Of a DNA stretch of 64,000 nucleotides, positions 16,899 through 26,366 are shown in pieces (the first letter of the stretch is position 1; each line of letters opens with the position of its first letter). The position numbers and the translations under genes are program-made. This stretch comes from an uncultured Bacteroidia bacterium (GTDB taxonomy: Bacteria > Bacteroidota > Bacteroidia > Bacteroidales > F082): the NCBI GenBank assembly GCA_902802535.1, contig CADCML010000011.1:1-64000 (forward strand), in the 5' to 3' direction. The notes beneath the pieces were generated by a model, which was given only the letters and a program-made list of their open reading frames with translations, had not been told where the DNA came from and did not search any database.

Positions 16899-18407
16899 TC
16901 AGTCCTTCACCAGTTTGATGGTGCTTGTGCCCATCTCACTTGAGATGCGTGCCACATAAACGCCTTTGGCATAAGCGCTAAGGTCGATTTCGGCACGACC
17001 CTCAATGACCGGAGTGGTGAGCAATTGCTTGCCAAACATGTCAAACACTGCCACCTCGCCAGACGCGACATTGGCCTCTAAGGTAACTTTGTCCTTGGTG
17101 GGATTTGGGCTGACCGTAGCGACAATCGCCGACTGTTCCTCGACACCGACACTTGGGTCGTTGCCCACCCACACATCGTCAACGTACACGCCGTCAGCAT
17201 CGTTTGATTTGCCCTTGAAAGCGATGAGATAAGAGGATGAAGCCTCGGGCAAGGCAAGGGTGATGGTTTCCCAGTCCTCACAAGCATAGGTGTAGTCCCC
17301 AAGAAGATGCCAATAATCGTCTATCGAGGTGGCGTACCAAACCGACAGTTCGTCCACCCTTTGATCCAACGAGCGCTGCCTGTGATTGAAGGTGAGAAAT
17401 GGTTTGGTGACAGCTGTGATGTCTAACGGAGCGGAAACGAGCATGGCCTCCTCGCCCAACCAGATGAAGAAAGCCGTGTTGTTGAGGATGAGATAACCAG
17501 GGTCAATCACCCAACCGTCGTCACCCGAAATGATTTGGCTCTGCCAGCACACGAAATCCTCCGAGGCCTCAAAGTCGTCGAAATAAGGCTGGTCGTCGGT
17601 GACGACAATCACGTCACACAACGTCTTAAACGACACTGGCTGCGACCATTCCGACTCCATGTCACCGCCGCAGCTGGCTTTCACGCGGAAAATGTAATCC
17701 GTACCTTCCGTTAGATGCTCCATCAGATAAGGTTGAACATCGACAATTCTCGTATTGCCGTTCAACTCAATCGTCCAGCTCTCTTCATTGCCCGTGGTCG
17801 ACCATCCAAGAAGGGCCGAAGTCGGTGTAATCTCCGTGACCTGCAAGTTCGCCGGACGGGCACAGCCGCCAGCAGAGGCAATCTCAATATCATCGATGAA
17901 AATGTAGAATCCGCCATTGCAGTGACCCAAAAACGAGACCTGGAAAGTGGACGACAGGTCCTCAAGGGTGAACAACTCATCGTATGTATTTGTCCAGTCG
18001 CTGAAGCTGTAGTTGCCGAGTTGATGCCAGCTGTCAGTAGGCGAAGTACGGTAGCTCACCGTCAGTTCATCGGATTCGTACAATCCCATCATTGCGTAGG
18101 CAAAACTGAAGGTGGCGCTGTTGCTGCCAGAAAGGTCGAAGGTGGGCGAAACCAATCGTGCCTCATCACCCGCGGAAGCGTTTTGGAACGCTACCACATT
18201 GGTTCCGGTGCCACCCATCACCGCCCATGTTGCGGAGCTCGTCGTCTCCACCGTCCAACATTCCATCTGTCCAGATTCGAAGTCCTCGATGTAGGACTGG
18301 CCTGGCCCTATGGGAATCACGCATTGTGCGGTTGCAGTAACCGCGATAGAAAAGACGGCCATTACTGTGGCCAATAGTGCTTTTGCAGAGTTGTGCTTGT
18401 TTTTCAT
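16899..18407 (-). CDS. T9SS cargo with adhesin-type domains
   Basis: The 502-residue secreted protein has a signal peptide (1-27). Next come a choice-of-anchor J/cleaved-adhesin beta-sandwich (about 35-175; YIEDFESGQMECW, FSFAYAMMG), a fibronectin III domain (about 180-262; TSALLGWSTTGNEESWTIEL) and a second anchor-J domain (about 270-410; YFDDFEASEDFVCW). The C-terminal type A sorting domain of the type IX secretion system (about 430-502) has SPNPTKDKVTL and ends GTSTIKLVKD. Such proteins are exported across the outer membrane by T9SS and attached to the surface or released. No enzymatic motif is visible; adhesion is the likely role. A TATCTTTG box precedes it. Confidence 0.9.
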   Translation of the reverse strand: MKNKHNSAKALLATVMAVFSIAVTATAQCVIPIGPGQSYIEDFESGQMECWTVETTSSATWAVMGGTGTNVVAFQNASAGDEARLVSPTFDLSGSNSATFSFAYAMMGLYESDELTVSYRTSPTDSWHQLGNYSFSDWTNTYDELFTLEDLSSTFQVSFLGHCNGGFYIFIDDIEIASAGGCARPANLQVTEITPTSALLGWSTTGNEESWTIELNGNTRIVDVQPYLMEHLTEGTDYIFRVKASCGGDMESEWSQPVSFKTLCDVIVVTDDQPYFDDFEASEDFVCWQSQIISGDDGWVIDPGYLILNNTAFFIWLGEEAMLVSAPLDITAVTKPFLTFNHRQRSLDQRVDELSVWYATSIDDYWHLLGDYTYACEDWETITLALPEASSSYLIAFKGKSNDADGVYVDDVWVGNDPSVGVEEQSAIVATVSPNPTKDKVTLEANVASGEVAVFDMFGKQLLTTPVIEGRAEIDLSAYAKGVYVARISSEMGTSTIKLVKD

Positions 18408-18442
18408 AGTAGTTTATTTTTGATAATGAATGAATTACGAGG

Positions 18443-18450
18443 CAAAGATA
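18443..18450 (-). promoter_or_regulatory. -7 box for T9SS adhesin gene
   Basis: TATCTTTG on the minus strand, 36 bases upstream of the start codon at 18407. Confidence 0.55.
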
Positions 18451-18467
18451 AGAAGATTTTCTTATTC

Positions 18468-19235
18468 TCAACGAAGATTTTTTCCAAAGTAGTATTGCCC
18501 CTTCCCCACCGTGCCTTTACCGTATTGAATAGCATTGACGGGACAATGATGATAGCACGCCATGCACATGGTGCAGTTGCCATGCCATTTCGGGCGACCT
18601 CCTTCTAAAGTGATGTTCTGCAAAGGACAAACACTAACGCATTTGCCACAGCTGATACACTTGTCCGTTGACAGATATTTCGTGTCGTCGGTGGCATATT
18701 GATTGAAGCCTGGATTCACCAAATTGGTCTTTAACCACGACAAGCTGCCTTTGACAATTTCAGAAAAACATTCCTTATTAAGCAGTCGCGGGATGTTTCG
18801 CGTTAAGATGGCATCAGCTTCATTTATCTTTTGCTTGGCTTTCTCCTCGGTGTCGAGTTTGAAACCGGGCATGCCGATGTATGTTTCAGGCATCTGTACA
18901 CTGAAACAGGCCGATAGCAACCAGCCTTTTGCTTCCACGGCTTTACGGAAAACTTTCTCAGTGTGGCCGCAATTGTCACCACAAGTGCAGGCAAAATAGA
19001 GGTAATCGGGCTTGGCTTTGAGTTGTAATTTTTCTACAAAGTCAAGCACCAATTTTGGCGGTGCCCAAGAATAAATCGGGAACACGAAACCCAACCTTTC
19101 GCCCTCGGCCAAAGTGTATTCGTAATGGCCTTCGCGAGCCGCCTCGGGGATAAAGATTAATGTATCGTTGAGACCTGTTGCAATGGTCTCTGCCACATGT
19201 TTGCTGTTGCCGCAGCCACTGAAATAGAAGATCAT
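18468..19235 (-). CDS. EFR1-type ferredoxin-flavodoxin protein
   Basis: The 255-residue protein joins an N-terminal flavodoxin-like domain (about 1-160; YFSGCGNSKHVAETIA is the FMN phosphate-binding loop) to two [4Fe-4S] motifs. The clusters are C193, C196, C199 and C203, and C221, C224, C227 and C231. This is the EFR1 family architecture, a soluble low-potential electron carrier found in many anaerobes. Its redox partner is not identified. It lies 16 bases downstream of higA on the same strand and could be read from the higBA promoter, which would be an odd pairing; no separate TAnnTTTG box was seen in the gap. Confidence 0.9.
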   Translation of the reverse strand: MIFYFSGCGNSKHVAETIATGLNDTLIFIPEAAREGHYEYTLAEGERLGFVFPIYSWAPPKLVLDFVEKLQLKAKPDYLYFACTCGDNCGHTEKVFRKAVEAKGWLLSACFSVQMPETYIGMPGFKLDTEEKAKQKINEADAILTRNIPRLLNKECFSEIVKGSLSWLKTNLVNPGFNQYATDDTKYLSTDKCISCGKCVSVCPLQNITLEGGRPKWHGNCTMCMACYHHCPVNAIQYGKGTVGKGQYYFGKNLR

Positions 19236-19251
19236 AGTGCCTTGATTTTAA

Positions 19252-19614
19252 TTAAAACATACAAGCCCAACCAAATTTCCTTGAAACTTCTCTCAACAGA
19301 TTACGATCGCTTATGGGAATGGTAACCGAAACAGTTTCACTTTGTTTTTCACGTTCAGCAATTTGGGCAGAATCCAAATCATATTGGTTCTGCAAGTTCA
19401 TCCAAACCTCAGCGGGGATGTCCAAAGCTTTTTCCAAAGCAACGGCTACGTTCAGTGATACAGAACGTTTCCCATTGATGGTTTCACTTAATACAGAAGG
19501 CTTGATACCTGTCATTTCTGACAATTCCTTCTGTGTCATGTTTCTTTCTTTCAATTCATCCTTGATTAATTCCCCTGGATGAGTTGCAATAAATGGTGTT
19601 TGTTTCTTATTCAT
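19252..19614 (-). CDS. higA: HigA-family antitoxin
   Basis: The ATG at 19614 overlaps the last codons of higB by 8 bases; an alternative ATG at 19644 lies further inside higB. The 120-residue product shows the HigA/VapI signature HPGELIKDELKERNMTQ at its N-terminus and a helix-turn-helix (about 22-60: QKELSEMTGIKPSVLSETI) followed by SLNVAVALEKALD and PAEVWMNLQNQYD. It neutralises HigB and probably represses the operon through the repeats at 19959-19990. Toxin-first order is normal for higBA. Confidence 0.9.
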   Translation of the reverse strand: MNKKQTPFIATHPGELIKDELKERNMTQKELSEMTGIKPSVLSETINGKRSVSLNVAVALEKALDIPAEVWMNLQNQYDLDSAQIAEREKQSETVSVTIPISDRNLLREVSRKFGWACMF

Positions 19615-19924
19615 AATGCTTTGAGATTTCTTGTAATAATGCATTGACTATGATTCCGTTATCATCAGGTGAGCTCTTAAAGAACAATCGATATTGGGCA
19701 TTAATCCAAACTGTTTCGACACCTTTCAAATCGCCCTTCTTTTTCTCATAATGCAGTGACTTGAAAGTGTAAAGGTCTTCGACTCGTCTTGCTGCTTTGA
19801 GGTAATTCACCGCCTTAATGTATTGTTTTACGACATCCTGAGACAACTTTTTGTATTTATGGTCTTTAGTTGAACCGCATACATAAAGCTCCTCCAATGC
19901 CTTATCGTCAAATTTGATGTTCAT
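19607..19924 (-). CDS. higB: HigB-family toxin
   Basis: The 105-residue protein belongs to the RelE/HigB group of ribosome-dependent mRNA endonucleases, with KALEELYVCGSTKDHKYKKL at the N-terminus, LYTFKSLHYEKKKGDLKG in the middle and VWINAQYRLFFK near the C-terminus. The start at 19924 is preferred because the in-frame ATG at 19945 lies inside the -7 box (19950-19943). The basic residues and the terminal QYRLFF block expected for the active site are present. Confidence 0.9.
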   Translation of the reverse strand: MNIKFDDKALEELYVCGSTKDHKYKKLSQDVVKQYIKAVNYLKAARRVEDLYTFKSLHYEKKKGDLKGVETVWINAQYRLFFKSSPDDNGIIVNALLQEISKHYE

Positions 19925-19942
19925 TTTTTCATTTTTATGCTG

Positions 19943-19990
19943 CAAAAGTAATTCTTTTTTTGCGAATTATTAGCAAATTTGCGAATTATT
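19943..19990. promoter_or_regulatory. higBA promoter and operator repeats
   Basis: TACTTTTG on the minus strand (19950-19943) is the -7 box for higBA. Just upstream lie two direct copies of TTTGCGAATTATT at 19959-19971 and 19978-19990 (19-bp period), overlapping a central palindrome GCAAATTTGC (19973-19982). This is a probable HigA operator. It also lies directly upstream of the MATE transporter promoter at 20013. Confidence 0.7.
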
Positions 19991-20012
19991 TCAACAATAG
20001 CTCGATTTATCG

Positions 20013-20020
20013 TACTTTTG
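20013..20020 (+). promoter_or_regulatory. -7 box for MATE transporter
   Basis: TACTTTTG fits TAnnTTTG, 19 bases upstream of the ATG at 20040. Confidence 0.6.
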
Positions 20021-20039
20021 CGCCCTCAAAACCACGCAA

Positions 20040-21353
20040 ATGCCCAAAACCTCCCTCAATCGCTCAATACTGAAATTAGCCATCCCCAACATCATCAGCA
20101 ACATCACTGTGCCACTCTTGGGTTTGGTGGACATGGTGCTGATGGGTCATCAGGACAGTATCGCCTACATTGGAGCCATCGGTTTGGGCGGCACCATCTT
20201 CAGCGTGATGTACTCCATTTTCAGTTTCATGCGGGCTGGCACAACTGGCTTTACGGCACAGGCATACGGCGCCAACGACCGCGCCGAGATGGCTTATTCA
20301 CTCTATCGTTCGCTTTGTATTGCCTTGATTGCCACCATTTTGGTACTGTCGCTGCAAGACGCGGTAGAATGGCTCAGCATGAAGTTGTTGCATGGCAGCG
20401 AGGAAGTTTTGGCCCACACTGCCACCTATTTCCGAGTGCGCATTTGGGCCGCGCCGGCAGTGCTTTGCCTTTATGCTTTCAACGGCTGGTATATCGGAAT
20501 GCAAAACACTACTATTCCAATGATTATTGCCATCCTGACCAATGTGGTGAACATTATATTAAGCATCGTGTTCGTCAACTTCATGAGTATGGGCGTGGCA
20601 GGTGTGGCTTTGGGTACGGTCATCGCTCAGTATTGCGGATTAATTACTGCTATCGTCTTTCTATTCATTAAATTCCGCCACCATCTCATCCCAATAAGAC
20701 GAGTGATTCTGTTGCAAAGCGACAAACTGAAACGTTTCTTCCAAGTCAATGCTGACTTCATGATTCGCAGCATCCTTTTGGTGTTGAGCATTGCCTATTT
20801 CAACAACCAGTCGGCCAAACTCGGCGACGACATGCTGGCCGTCAACATGATTCTGATGCAGTTCTTCTACATTTTTTCCTACTTCACCGATGGCTTCGCC
20901 TACGCGGGTGAGGCTCTCGTGGGTCGTTTCACAGGTGCCCACGATGCAAAACAACTACGTCAAACCGTGAAACTGCTGCTGATTTGGGGCTTCGTTATCG
21001 CGTTGCCTTTCACCTTGTTATATGCCCTCTTCCCCGATTGGTTCATCGGCCTCATCTCCGACCAACCTGAAATCGCGATGCAAGCCAAGCCCTACCATAT
21101 TTACATGATTCTCATCCCGTTCATTACCTTTGCGGCTTTCCTTTGGGACGGCATTTACATCGGTGCCACAGCAGCCCGCGCCATCCGTAACACGATGATT
21201 ATCTCCGCTTTATGCGTATTCCTGCCTGCCTCTTTGTTATTAATGCCGCATTTCGGCAACCATGGCTTGTGGATTGCTTTCTTGCTTTTCATGGTGGCAA
21301 GAGGGCTTAGTATGACTTTGATGGCGAAAAAGGCGGTGTTTGGAACAGAATAA
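20040..21353 (+). CDS. MATE-family efflux transporter
   Basis: The 437-residue protein has about twelve hydrophobic segments in the two-bundle MATE arrangement. Typical blocks are LAIPNIISNITVPLLGLVDM at the N-terminus, GTTGFTAQAYGA (about 61-72) and FAYAGEALVGRFTGA near the middle. The pattern is closest to the DinF branch. MATE proteins export drugs or metabolites in exchange for protons or sodium. The substrate is unknown. Its promoter is divergent from higBA and close to the HigA operator, so HigA could influence it. Confidence 0.9.
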   Translation: MPKTSLNRSILKLAIPNIISNITVPLLGLVDMVLMGHQDSIAYIGAIGLGGTIFSVMYSIFSFMRAGTTGFTAQAYGANDRAEMAYSLYRSLCIALIATILVLSLQDAVEWLSMKLLHGSEEVLAHTATYFRVRIWAAPAVLCLYAFNGWYIGMQNTTIPMIIAILTNVVNIILSIVFVNFMSMGVAGVALGTVIAQYCGLITAIVFLFIKFRHHLIPIRRVILLQSDKLKRFFQVNADFMIRSILLVLSIAYFNNQSAKLGDDMLAVNMILMQFFYIFSYFTDGFAYAGEALVGRFTGAHDAKQLRQTVKLLLIWGFVIALPFTLLYALFPDWFIGLISDQPEIAMQAKPYHIYMILIPFITFAAFLWDGIYIGATAARAIRNTMIISALCVFLPASLLLMPHFGNHGLWIAFLLFMVARGLSMTLMAKKAVFGTE

Positions 21354-21358
21354 TTCCC

Positions 21359-21366
21359 TACCTTTG
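21359..21366 (+). promoter_or_regulatory. -7 box for DUF2461 gene
   Basis: TACCTTTG fits TAnnTTTG, 16 bases upstream of the ATG at 21383. Confidence 0.55.
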
Positions 21367-21382
21367 CCGAAAACTTTACCCC

Positions 21383-22048
21383 ATGGAAGAAATCCTCAAA
21401 TTCTTAGACGACGTCCTCCACAACAACAATCGCCCTTGGTTCCAGGAGAATAAGAAACAATACCAGACGGCACAGGCAAATTTCAATGCCTTGGCCGAAC
21501 AAATCATCGCAGGTGTGCAGAAATTCGACGACAATTGCAAAGGTCTGACCCTGAAAGACTGCACTTACCGCTTCTATCGTGATACTCGTTTCTCGCCCGA
21601 CAAGCGGCCCTACAAGACCCACTTCGGCGTATTCGTCTGTCCCGAAGGCAAGAAGTCGATGCTGAGCGGCTATTATTTCCATTTGGAAGCCAAGGAATCG
21701 GAATACCTCGGCCACAACATGCTCTGCACAGGGATGTACATGCCCGACACGGCCATGCTGAAGACCATCCGCAACGAAATCCTCTTTAACGGCGAACCGC
21801 TTGTGGAGAGCATCGCCAAAGCCAAAGGTTTCGACCTCGACACCAGCCACGCCATGAAGCGCGTGCCCAACGGCTATCCCAAGGACCATCCGCAGGCCGA
21901 GCTCTTCAAGCAACGCGACTGGCTCTTGGTACAAGACCTGCCCGAGAAACGCCTCTCCGACCCACATCTCGTCGACTGGGTAGTGTCAGAATTTGAAAAG
22001 ACCAAGGATTTCTGCCAATGGCTGAATCGGACGGTGAAAGGGGAATGA
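21383..22048 (+). CDS. DUF2461 domain protein
   Basis: The 221-residue cytoplasmic protein matches DUF2461 over its full length. It shows NNRPWFQENKKQYQTA at the N-terminus, the conserved YRFYRDTRFSPDKRPYKTHF (about 63-82), and SGYYFHLEAKES. The family is widespread in bacteria and some fungi and has no established function; the conserved RxxRD/R...PYK cluster suggests binding of a charged ligand. No partner gene is evident. A large secreted protease gene follows after 37 bases on the same strand, but it probably has its own signals. Confidence 0.9.
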   Translation: MEEILKFLDDVLHNNNRPWFQENKKQYQTAQANFNALAEQIIAGVQKFDDNCKGLTLKDCTYRFYRDTRFSPDKRPYKTHFGVFVCPEGKKSMLSGYYFHLEAKESEYLGHNMLCTGMYMPDTAMLKTIRNEILFNGEPLVESIAKAKGFDLDTSHAMKRVPNGYPKDHPQAELFKQRDWLLVQDLPEKRLSDPHLVDWVVSEFEKTKDFCQWLNRTVKGE

Positions 22049-22085
22049 ACTTGTTAAAACACAAACCATCAAATACCATAACAAA

Positions 22086-25000
22086 ATGAAGAAATTATTT
22101 ACCCTAATCTGCATGGTTTTGGCCTGTGCCTACTGCCTCGCCCAAGACCGCAACAACGAAGACGAGGTGGTGAAGATTGACTGGTACAACCAGCACGCTA
22201 CCAAAGAGGGCGAACTCATCGTAAAGTTTGCCGATCACACCACGCTGCGCTTGCAAAACGATGCACGTGGTGCTTTACAAGCCACCGGAATGAATAAGGT
22301 GGATGCACTGCTGCAACAATATCCTGTGGCCAAAGCAGAACGCCTTTGCCCCAACGATGACCCCAAAAGAGAACTGAAAACCTCCAAATCTTACAATGGT
22401 CCCGATGTGGTAGAACACGACTTAAGCCGCCTCTGCCGCTTCGTGATGCAAGACCCCAAGCAGACTTATGAAATGATACAAACCTTAAAAGAATTGGACG
22501 AAGTGGAGTTTGCAGAGCCCAATTATATGGCTTTCGCTTTAGGCTCTTCCCCCGACCGTCCTCTAAGTCCCGTCAGTCCTCTAAGTCCTATAAAATCCCC
22601 GACCCCTCGCGAAGGCGGCTATTTCAATCCTACAGCCTACATGGCCGAGCCAATGTACCCCCTCCAATGGGGCTTGGAAGCAGTGAACTTGCCAGAACTA
22701 TGGGCGGCTGACACGATGGTGTTAAGCACCGACCGCAAGGTAATTGCCATCTTGGATACTGGCGTTGACATCGACCATCCCGACCTTGCCGCCAATATCT
22801 GGACCAACCCAGGCGAGACAGACAACGGCTACGACGACGACAACAACGGCTTTGCCGATGACCTCCACGGCTGGGATTTCGTGAACCAGACCGCCGACAT
22901 GCACGACTGGAACAGCCACGGCACCCACTGCGCAGGCATTGCCGCTGCCGTAGGTGACAACGGCATTGGCATTACCGGTGCCAACCCCATGGCTTACATC
23001 ATGCCCATTGCAGTGCTGCAAAGCAATGGCACGGGCGACATCGCTACGATTATACAAGGCATTAACTACGCCAAAAACAACGGTGCCGATGTGCTGAGCA
23101 TGAGTTTTGGCTCTTATTCTTATTCCATCGCTTTGGAGCAAGCCCTTGGGCAAGCCTACCAAAGTGCGGTGCTTGTTGCCGCTGCTGGAAATGATGGTTT
23201 GGACATGATTCTTCCTGGTGTTTGTGAGGTGATGCATGGTGATATGTTCCCTGCAGCATTTACTTTTGTTTTAGGCGTGGAAGCCACACAACACTATCCA
23301 GGCTTATGTGGGTATCGTGCCTGTTTTTCTAATTATGACTGTGATGGTCCGTCTTTCTCACAATATGGTGAAGAACGACTTTACAACTACGAACTACAAG
23401 CTCCTGGTGCAGGCATTCACAGCACCGTGCCCAACGGCCATTACCGCAGCTACAACGGCACTTCCATGAGTGCGCCTTTGGTGGCAGGCGGTATTTCAGC
23501 CTTGCTTCATGCCAAGCCTTACATTTCCCAAGAAATGCTTTGGGGCGACTTGATTAACACCGCTGGAAATCATGTGAACTTCATGGCTTGTTACGAAGCC
23601 GGCGAGGCTCCAGCACAATTGCAGTTTGTGGCTTTTGAGACTAACGATACCATTAACGGGGATGGCGATGGCCGTCCCGATGCGGGTGAAACCATCTGCC
23701 TTTATCCCACTTTGCGTAGCACATGGGGCGCCACGAATGATATTACTATGTGGCTTACTTTGAATGAGTTTGAAGACCCCAATATTGTGACCTTCTTGGA
23801 TACTGAGCCTGTGGATTTTGGTTGGCCTCTTTCGGCCTATGCCAAAAGCAAGTCTGTCAATCCCTTGCGTTTTACCATTGACCCCGACTGCGTGGATGGC
23901 CGCTATATCAATTTGGTGCTCCATGCGATTTCTTCCGATGCCCAAGCGGAGTTGGTGTATCCTTTTACCATACAGGTGGAAAATGGTGTGGAATTGGGTG
24001 GCATGATAAATGATACGGTGACACTTTATCCTAATGTGCATTATATTGTGACCAGCAATCTTGCTCTGACTGAAAGTGCTTTGATGGTAATCAAACCGGG
24101 AACTACATTGAAATTCATGGAAGGAGTAGGCTTGTCTAATGTGGGACGTATTTATGCAGTTGGTACTCCTGATAGTTTGATAACATTTACGAAAGCAGAT
24201 TTAGGTAATAGTTGGGATGGAATGATATTGAATTATTATGACACTTTAGATTATTGTGCTATTGAATATATTGATGAAGGATTTAGTTTGCGCGGCCAAA
24301 GAAAGAATATGGGACAAAACTGTGGAAATGTCTATTATTACAAATATCAGTACCCTATCGTTTTGAATTCAATTATTAGGAAAATAGCATTATGGGATGG
24401 ATGCTATTTATTAGAGAATATTATGCTATCAAAAAGCAATTTTTATGAGAATTATATAGGTGTTGATGGATGTGGTGGGTTATTTGAAAAATTATATAGA
24501 GGAGACGGTTATGTTCCATGTGAGACACCTAATCTTGAGTATTATCAAAAAAATAATATTATTCGGAACATATTCGATGATTTACCAAAAGTTGGTGATG
24601 GAATGTATGAATCACTATTATCAGTTTTCAATTTTAATTGGTTTGGTAATGATTGTTTAAACTATTGGGGGGGGAGTATAAGAGGTTTAAATATTGGTAC
24701 ATCATCAACGACCCCATGGGAAGTTCCTTTTGGTGATCGTTGTTATTTAGGTAGCGCTCGTGAAGACATTGTGCGCCAACATGTTTACGATTTTGATTAT
24801 CCAGGCTCAAATACTTTTGGCCGTATCAATTTAGATAATATGGCTACACAGCCAACGCCTGATGCCCACGGCATAGTTTGGAAAGTGGAAGTCAACGGAT
24901 ACGATGCGCAGGATGAGTTTGAACAAATGCCGCCTTTGGGTTGTGGTACTCACGAATTCAAGGTGTATTTCAACCGCCCAATGGACACCTTGGTCACACC

Positions 25001-26366
25001 CATGCTGGCTATGGGCGTGCGCCCGCCATACACCCAGCATCGAATCACCCGAAACAGGCATTGGAACGCAGATGGAACCATCTATTCAGCCACTATCACT
25101 ATCGATGGCTATACGGCTACGGATGGCCTCAACCGCATCTATGTGGCAGAGGCAAGAGATACTGAGCATTTCGAGATCCCTATTGAGGATTTCCGTTTCA
25201 ATGTGCAGGTGGCTTCGGCAGGTTCCTTAAGCAATGAATTCATGGCTACGCCTGGTCTTGGCAAAGTGGATTTGGAATGGAACAACAATGAAGTGGATTT
25301 CGAGGATTTCTTGGGGTATAACATGTATCGTTATGTGTACGATTCAGTTCCTGCAAATTGGCATTGGAATGATGAAGGGAATTGGGTATGTGATAGCGCA
25401 TGGATGCCAACTGACACCCTCCAACTCAACACTTCGCTCATCCAAGACACCGTGTTCACGGATTACAATGTAGTACCTGGCCAGCGCTACTATTATTTCT
25501 ATAAGGTGCTGCGTACCAACCTCAGCGAGAGCGAAGCTTCGCTTACCGTCACCACAGTGCCGCTCACTTCCATCCCGGGCGATGCCAACGGCAGCATGGC
25601 GGTGGATGTGGCCGATGTGGTGAGCCTCGTCAGCTACCTCACCAATGGCAATCCGCAGCCCTTCATCTTTGAGGCTGCCGACATTAACGGCGACGGCACC
25701 ATCGATATTTTGGACATCGTGGGGGTCATCAACCTCATCATCAACCGTGGCGGCCTGCCTGATGCCAACCCTGTGGCCACGGCCTACTACAGCATCGAGG
25801 ACGGCATCCTTTTCGTAGATACGCCAGTCGAGTTGGGCGGTGTGCAGTTCGTGTTCGAGAATAACGAAACTTTGGAAGCCTTGCAAGCCTTGGAAGGCTT
25901 TGAGCAGGTAACGGCTGAGACGAGCAACGGCACCCTCTTCATGGCTTACAGTATGAGCGGCAAGAAGCTTCCCGCTGGCAAACACGCTTTGTTGCGCATG
26001 GGCGAAGCTCAAATCAACACTGTTGCCCTCTCCGACCCCGAAGGCCGCAATGTATTGGCCATTGCAGGCGGTGCAGGCGTTGAGGAGCACGAAACCCTCT
26101 TCCTCGAACAGCCTTATCCGAATCCCTTCAACGGCAACCTCACCATCCCCTTCATTATCGGCGACGAGACGGCCAACCATGTGGTCTTCACGGTCACCAA
26201 CATGATGGGACAGACGGTCTCCGTCATCAACCTCGGCTCACGCGGCAGGGGAGAGTATAAATATGAGTGGTCGCCCGCATCAAGCATGGCTCCTGGCATC
26301 TACACGGTGTCCATGCAGGTCAACGGTCGTATGGTACAACACGCTAAAGTCGTTTACGTAAGATGA
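22086..26366 (+). CDS. S8 subtilisin with dockerin and T9SS sorting domain
   Basis: This 1426-residue secreted protease has a signal peptide (1-20) and an N-terminal propeptide-like region. The S8 catalytic domain (about 205-500) has D224 in ILDTGVDIDHP, H278 in SHGTHCAG and S460 in GTSMSAP. A long AT-rich beta region follows (about 640-920), then a fibronectin-like stretch. A complete type I dockerin (about 1164-1220) has two calcium loops starting DANGSMAVDVAD and DINGDGTIDILD. A T9SS type A sorting domain (YPNPFNGN to the end) closes the protein. A proline/serine-rich linker at 158-178 comes from a short DNA repeat. Its stop overlaps the next gene by 4 bases, and that gene encodes cohesin-like modules, so the two products probably bind each other. 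Confidence 0.9.
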   Translation: MKKLFTLICMVLACAYCLAQDRNNEDEVVKIDWYNQHATKEGELIVKFADHTTLRLQNDARGALQATGMNKVDALLQQYPVAKAERLCPNDDPKRELKTSKSYNGPDVVEHDLSRLCRFVMQDPKQTYEMIQTLKELDEVEFAEPNYMAFALGSSPDRPLSPVSPLSPIKSPTPREGGYFNPTAYMAEPMYPLQWGLEAVNLPELWAADTMVLSTDRKVIAILDTGVDIDHPDLAANIWTNPGETDNGYDDDNNGFADDLHGWDFVNQTADMHDWNSHGTHCAGIAAAVGDNGIGITGANPMAYIMPIAVLQSNGTGDIATIIQGINYAKNNGADVLSMSFGSYSYSIALEQALGQAYQSAVLVAAAGNDGLDMILPGVCEVMHGDMFPAAFTFVLGVEATQHYPGLCGYRACFSNYDCDGPSFSQYGEERLYNYELQAPGAGIHSTVPNGHYRSYNGTSMSAPLVAGGISALLHAKPYISQEMLWGDLINTAGNHVNFMACYEAGEAPAQLQFVAFETNDTINGDGDGRPDAGETICLYPTLRSTWGATNDITMWLTLNEFEDPNIVTFLDTEPVDFGWPLSAYAKSKSVNPLRFTIDPDCVDGRYINLVLHAISSDAQAELVYPFTIQVENGVELGGMINDTVTLYPNVHYIVTSNLALTESALMVIKPGTTLKFMEGVGLSNVGRIYAVGTPDSLITFTKADLGNSWDGMILNYYDTLDYCAIEYIDEGFSLRGQRKNMGQNCGNVYYYKYQYPIVLNSIIRKIALWDGCYLLENIMLSKSNFYENYIGVDGCGGLFEKLYRGDGYVPCETPNLEYYQKNNIIRNIFDDLPKVGDGMYESLLSVFNFNWFGNDCLNYWGGSIRGLNIGTSSTTPWEVPFGDRCYLGSAREDIVRQHVYDFDYPGSNTFGRINLDNMATQPTPDAHGIVWKVEVNGYDAQDEFEQMPPLGCGTHEFKVYFNRPMDTLVTPMLAMGVRPPYTQHRITRNRHWNADGTIYSATITIDGYTATDGLNRIYVAEARDTEHFEIPIEDFRFNVQVASAGSLSNEFMATPGLGKVDLEWNNNEVDFEDFLGYNMYRYVYDSVPANWHWNDEGNWVCDSAWMPTDTLQLNTSLIQDTVFTDYNVVPGQRYYYFYKVLRTNLSESEASLTVTTVPLTSIPGDANGSMAVDVADVVSLVSYLTNGNPQPFIFEAADINGDGTIDILDIVGVINLIINRGGLPDANPVATAYYSIEDGILFVDTPVELGGVQFVFENNETLEALQALEGFEQVTAETSNGTLFMAYSMSGKKLPAGKHALLRMGEAQINTVALSDPEGRNVLAIAGGAGVEEHETLFLEQPYPNPFNGNLTIPFIIGDETANHVVFTVTNMMGQTVSVINLGSRGRGEYKYEWSPASSMAPGIYTVSMQVNGRMVQHAKVVYVR
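22559..22588 (+). repeat. Short direct repeat in protease linker
   Basis: TCCTCTAAGTCC occurs at 22559-22570 and again at 22577-22588 (18-bp period), followed by TATAAA. The bases are translated as a Pro/Ser-rich linker (RPLSPVSPLSPIKSPT) between propeptide and catalytic domain. Similar CTAAGTCC strings are common between genes in Bacteroidota. Confidence 0.65.
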
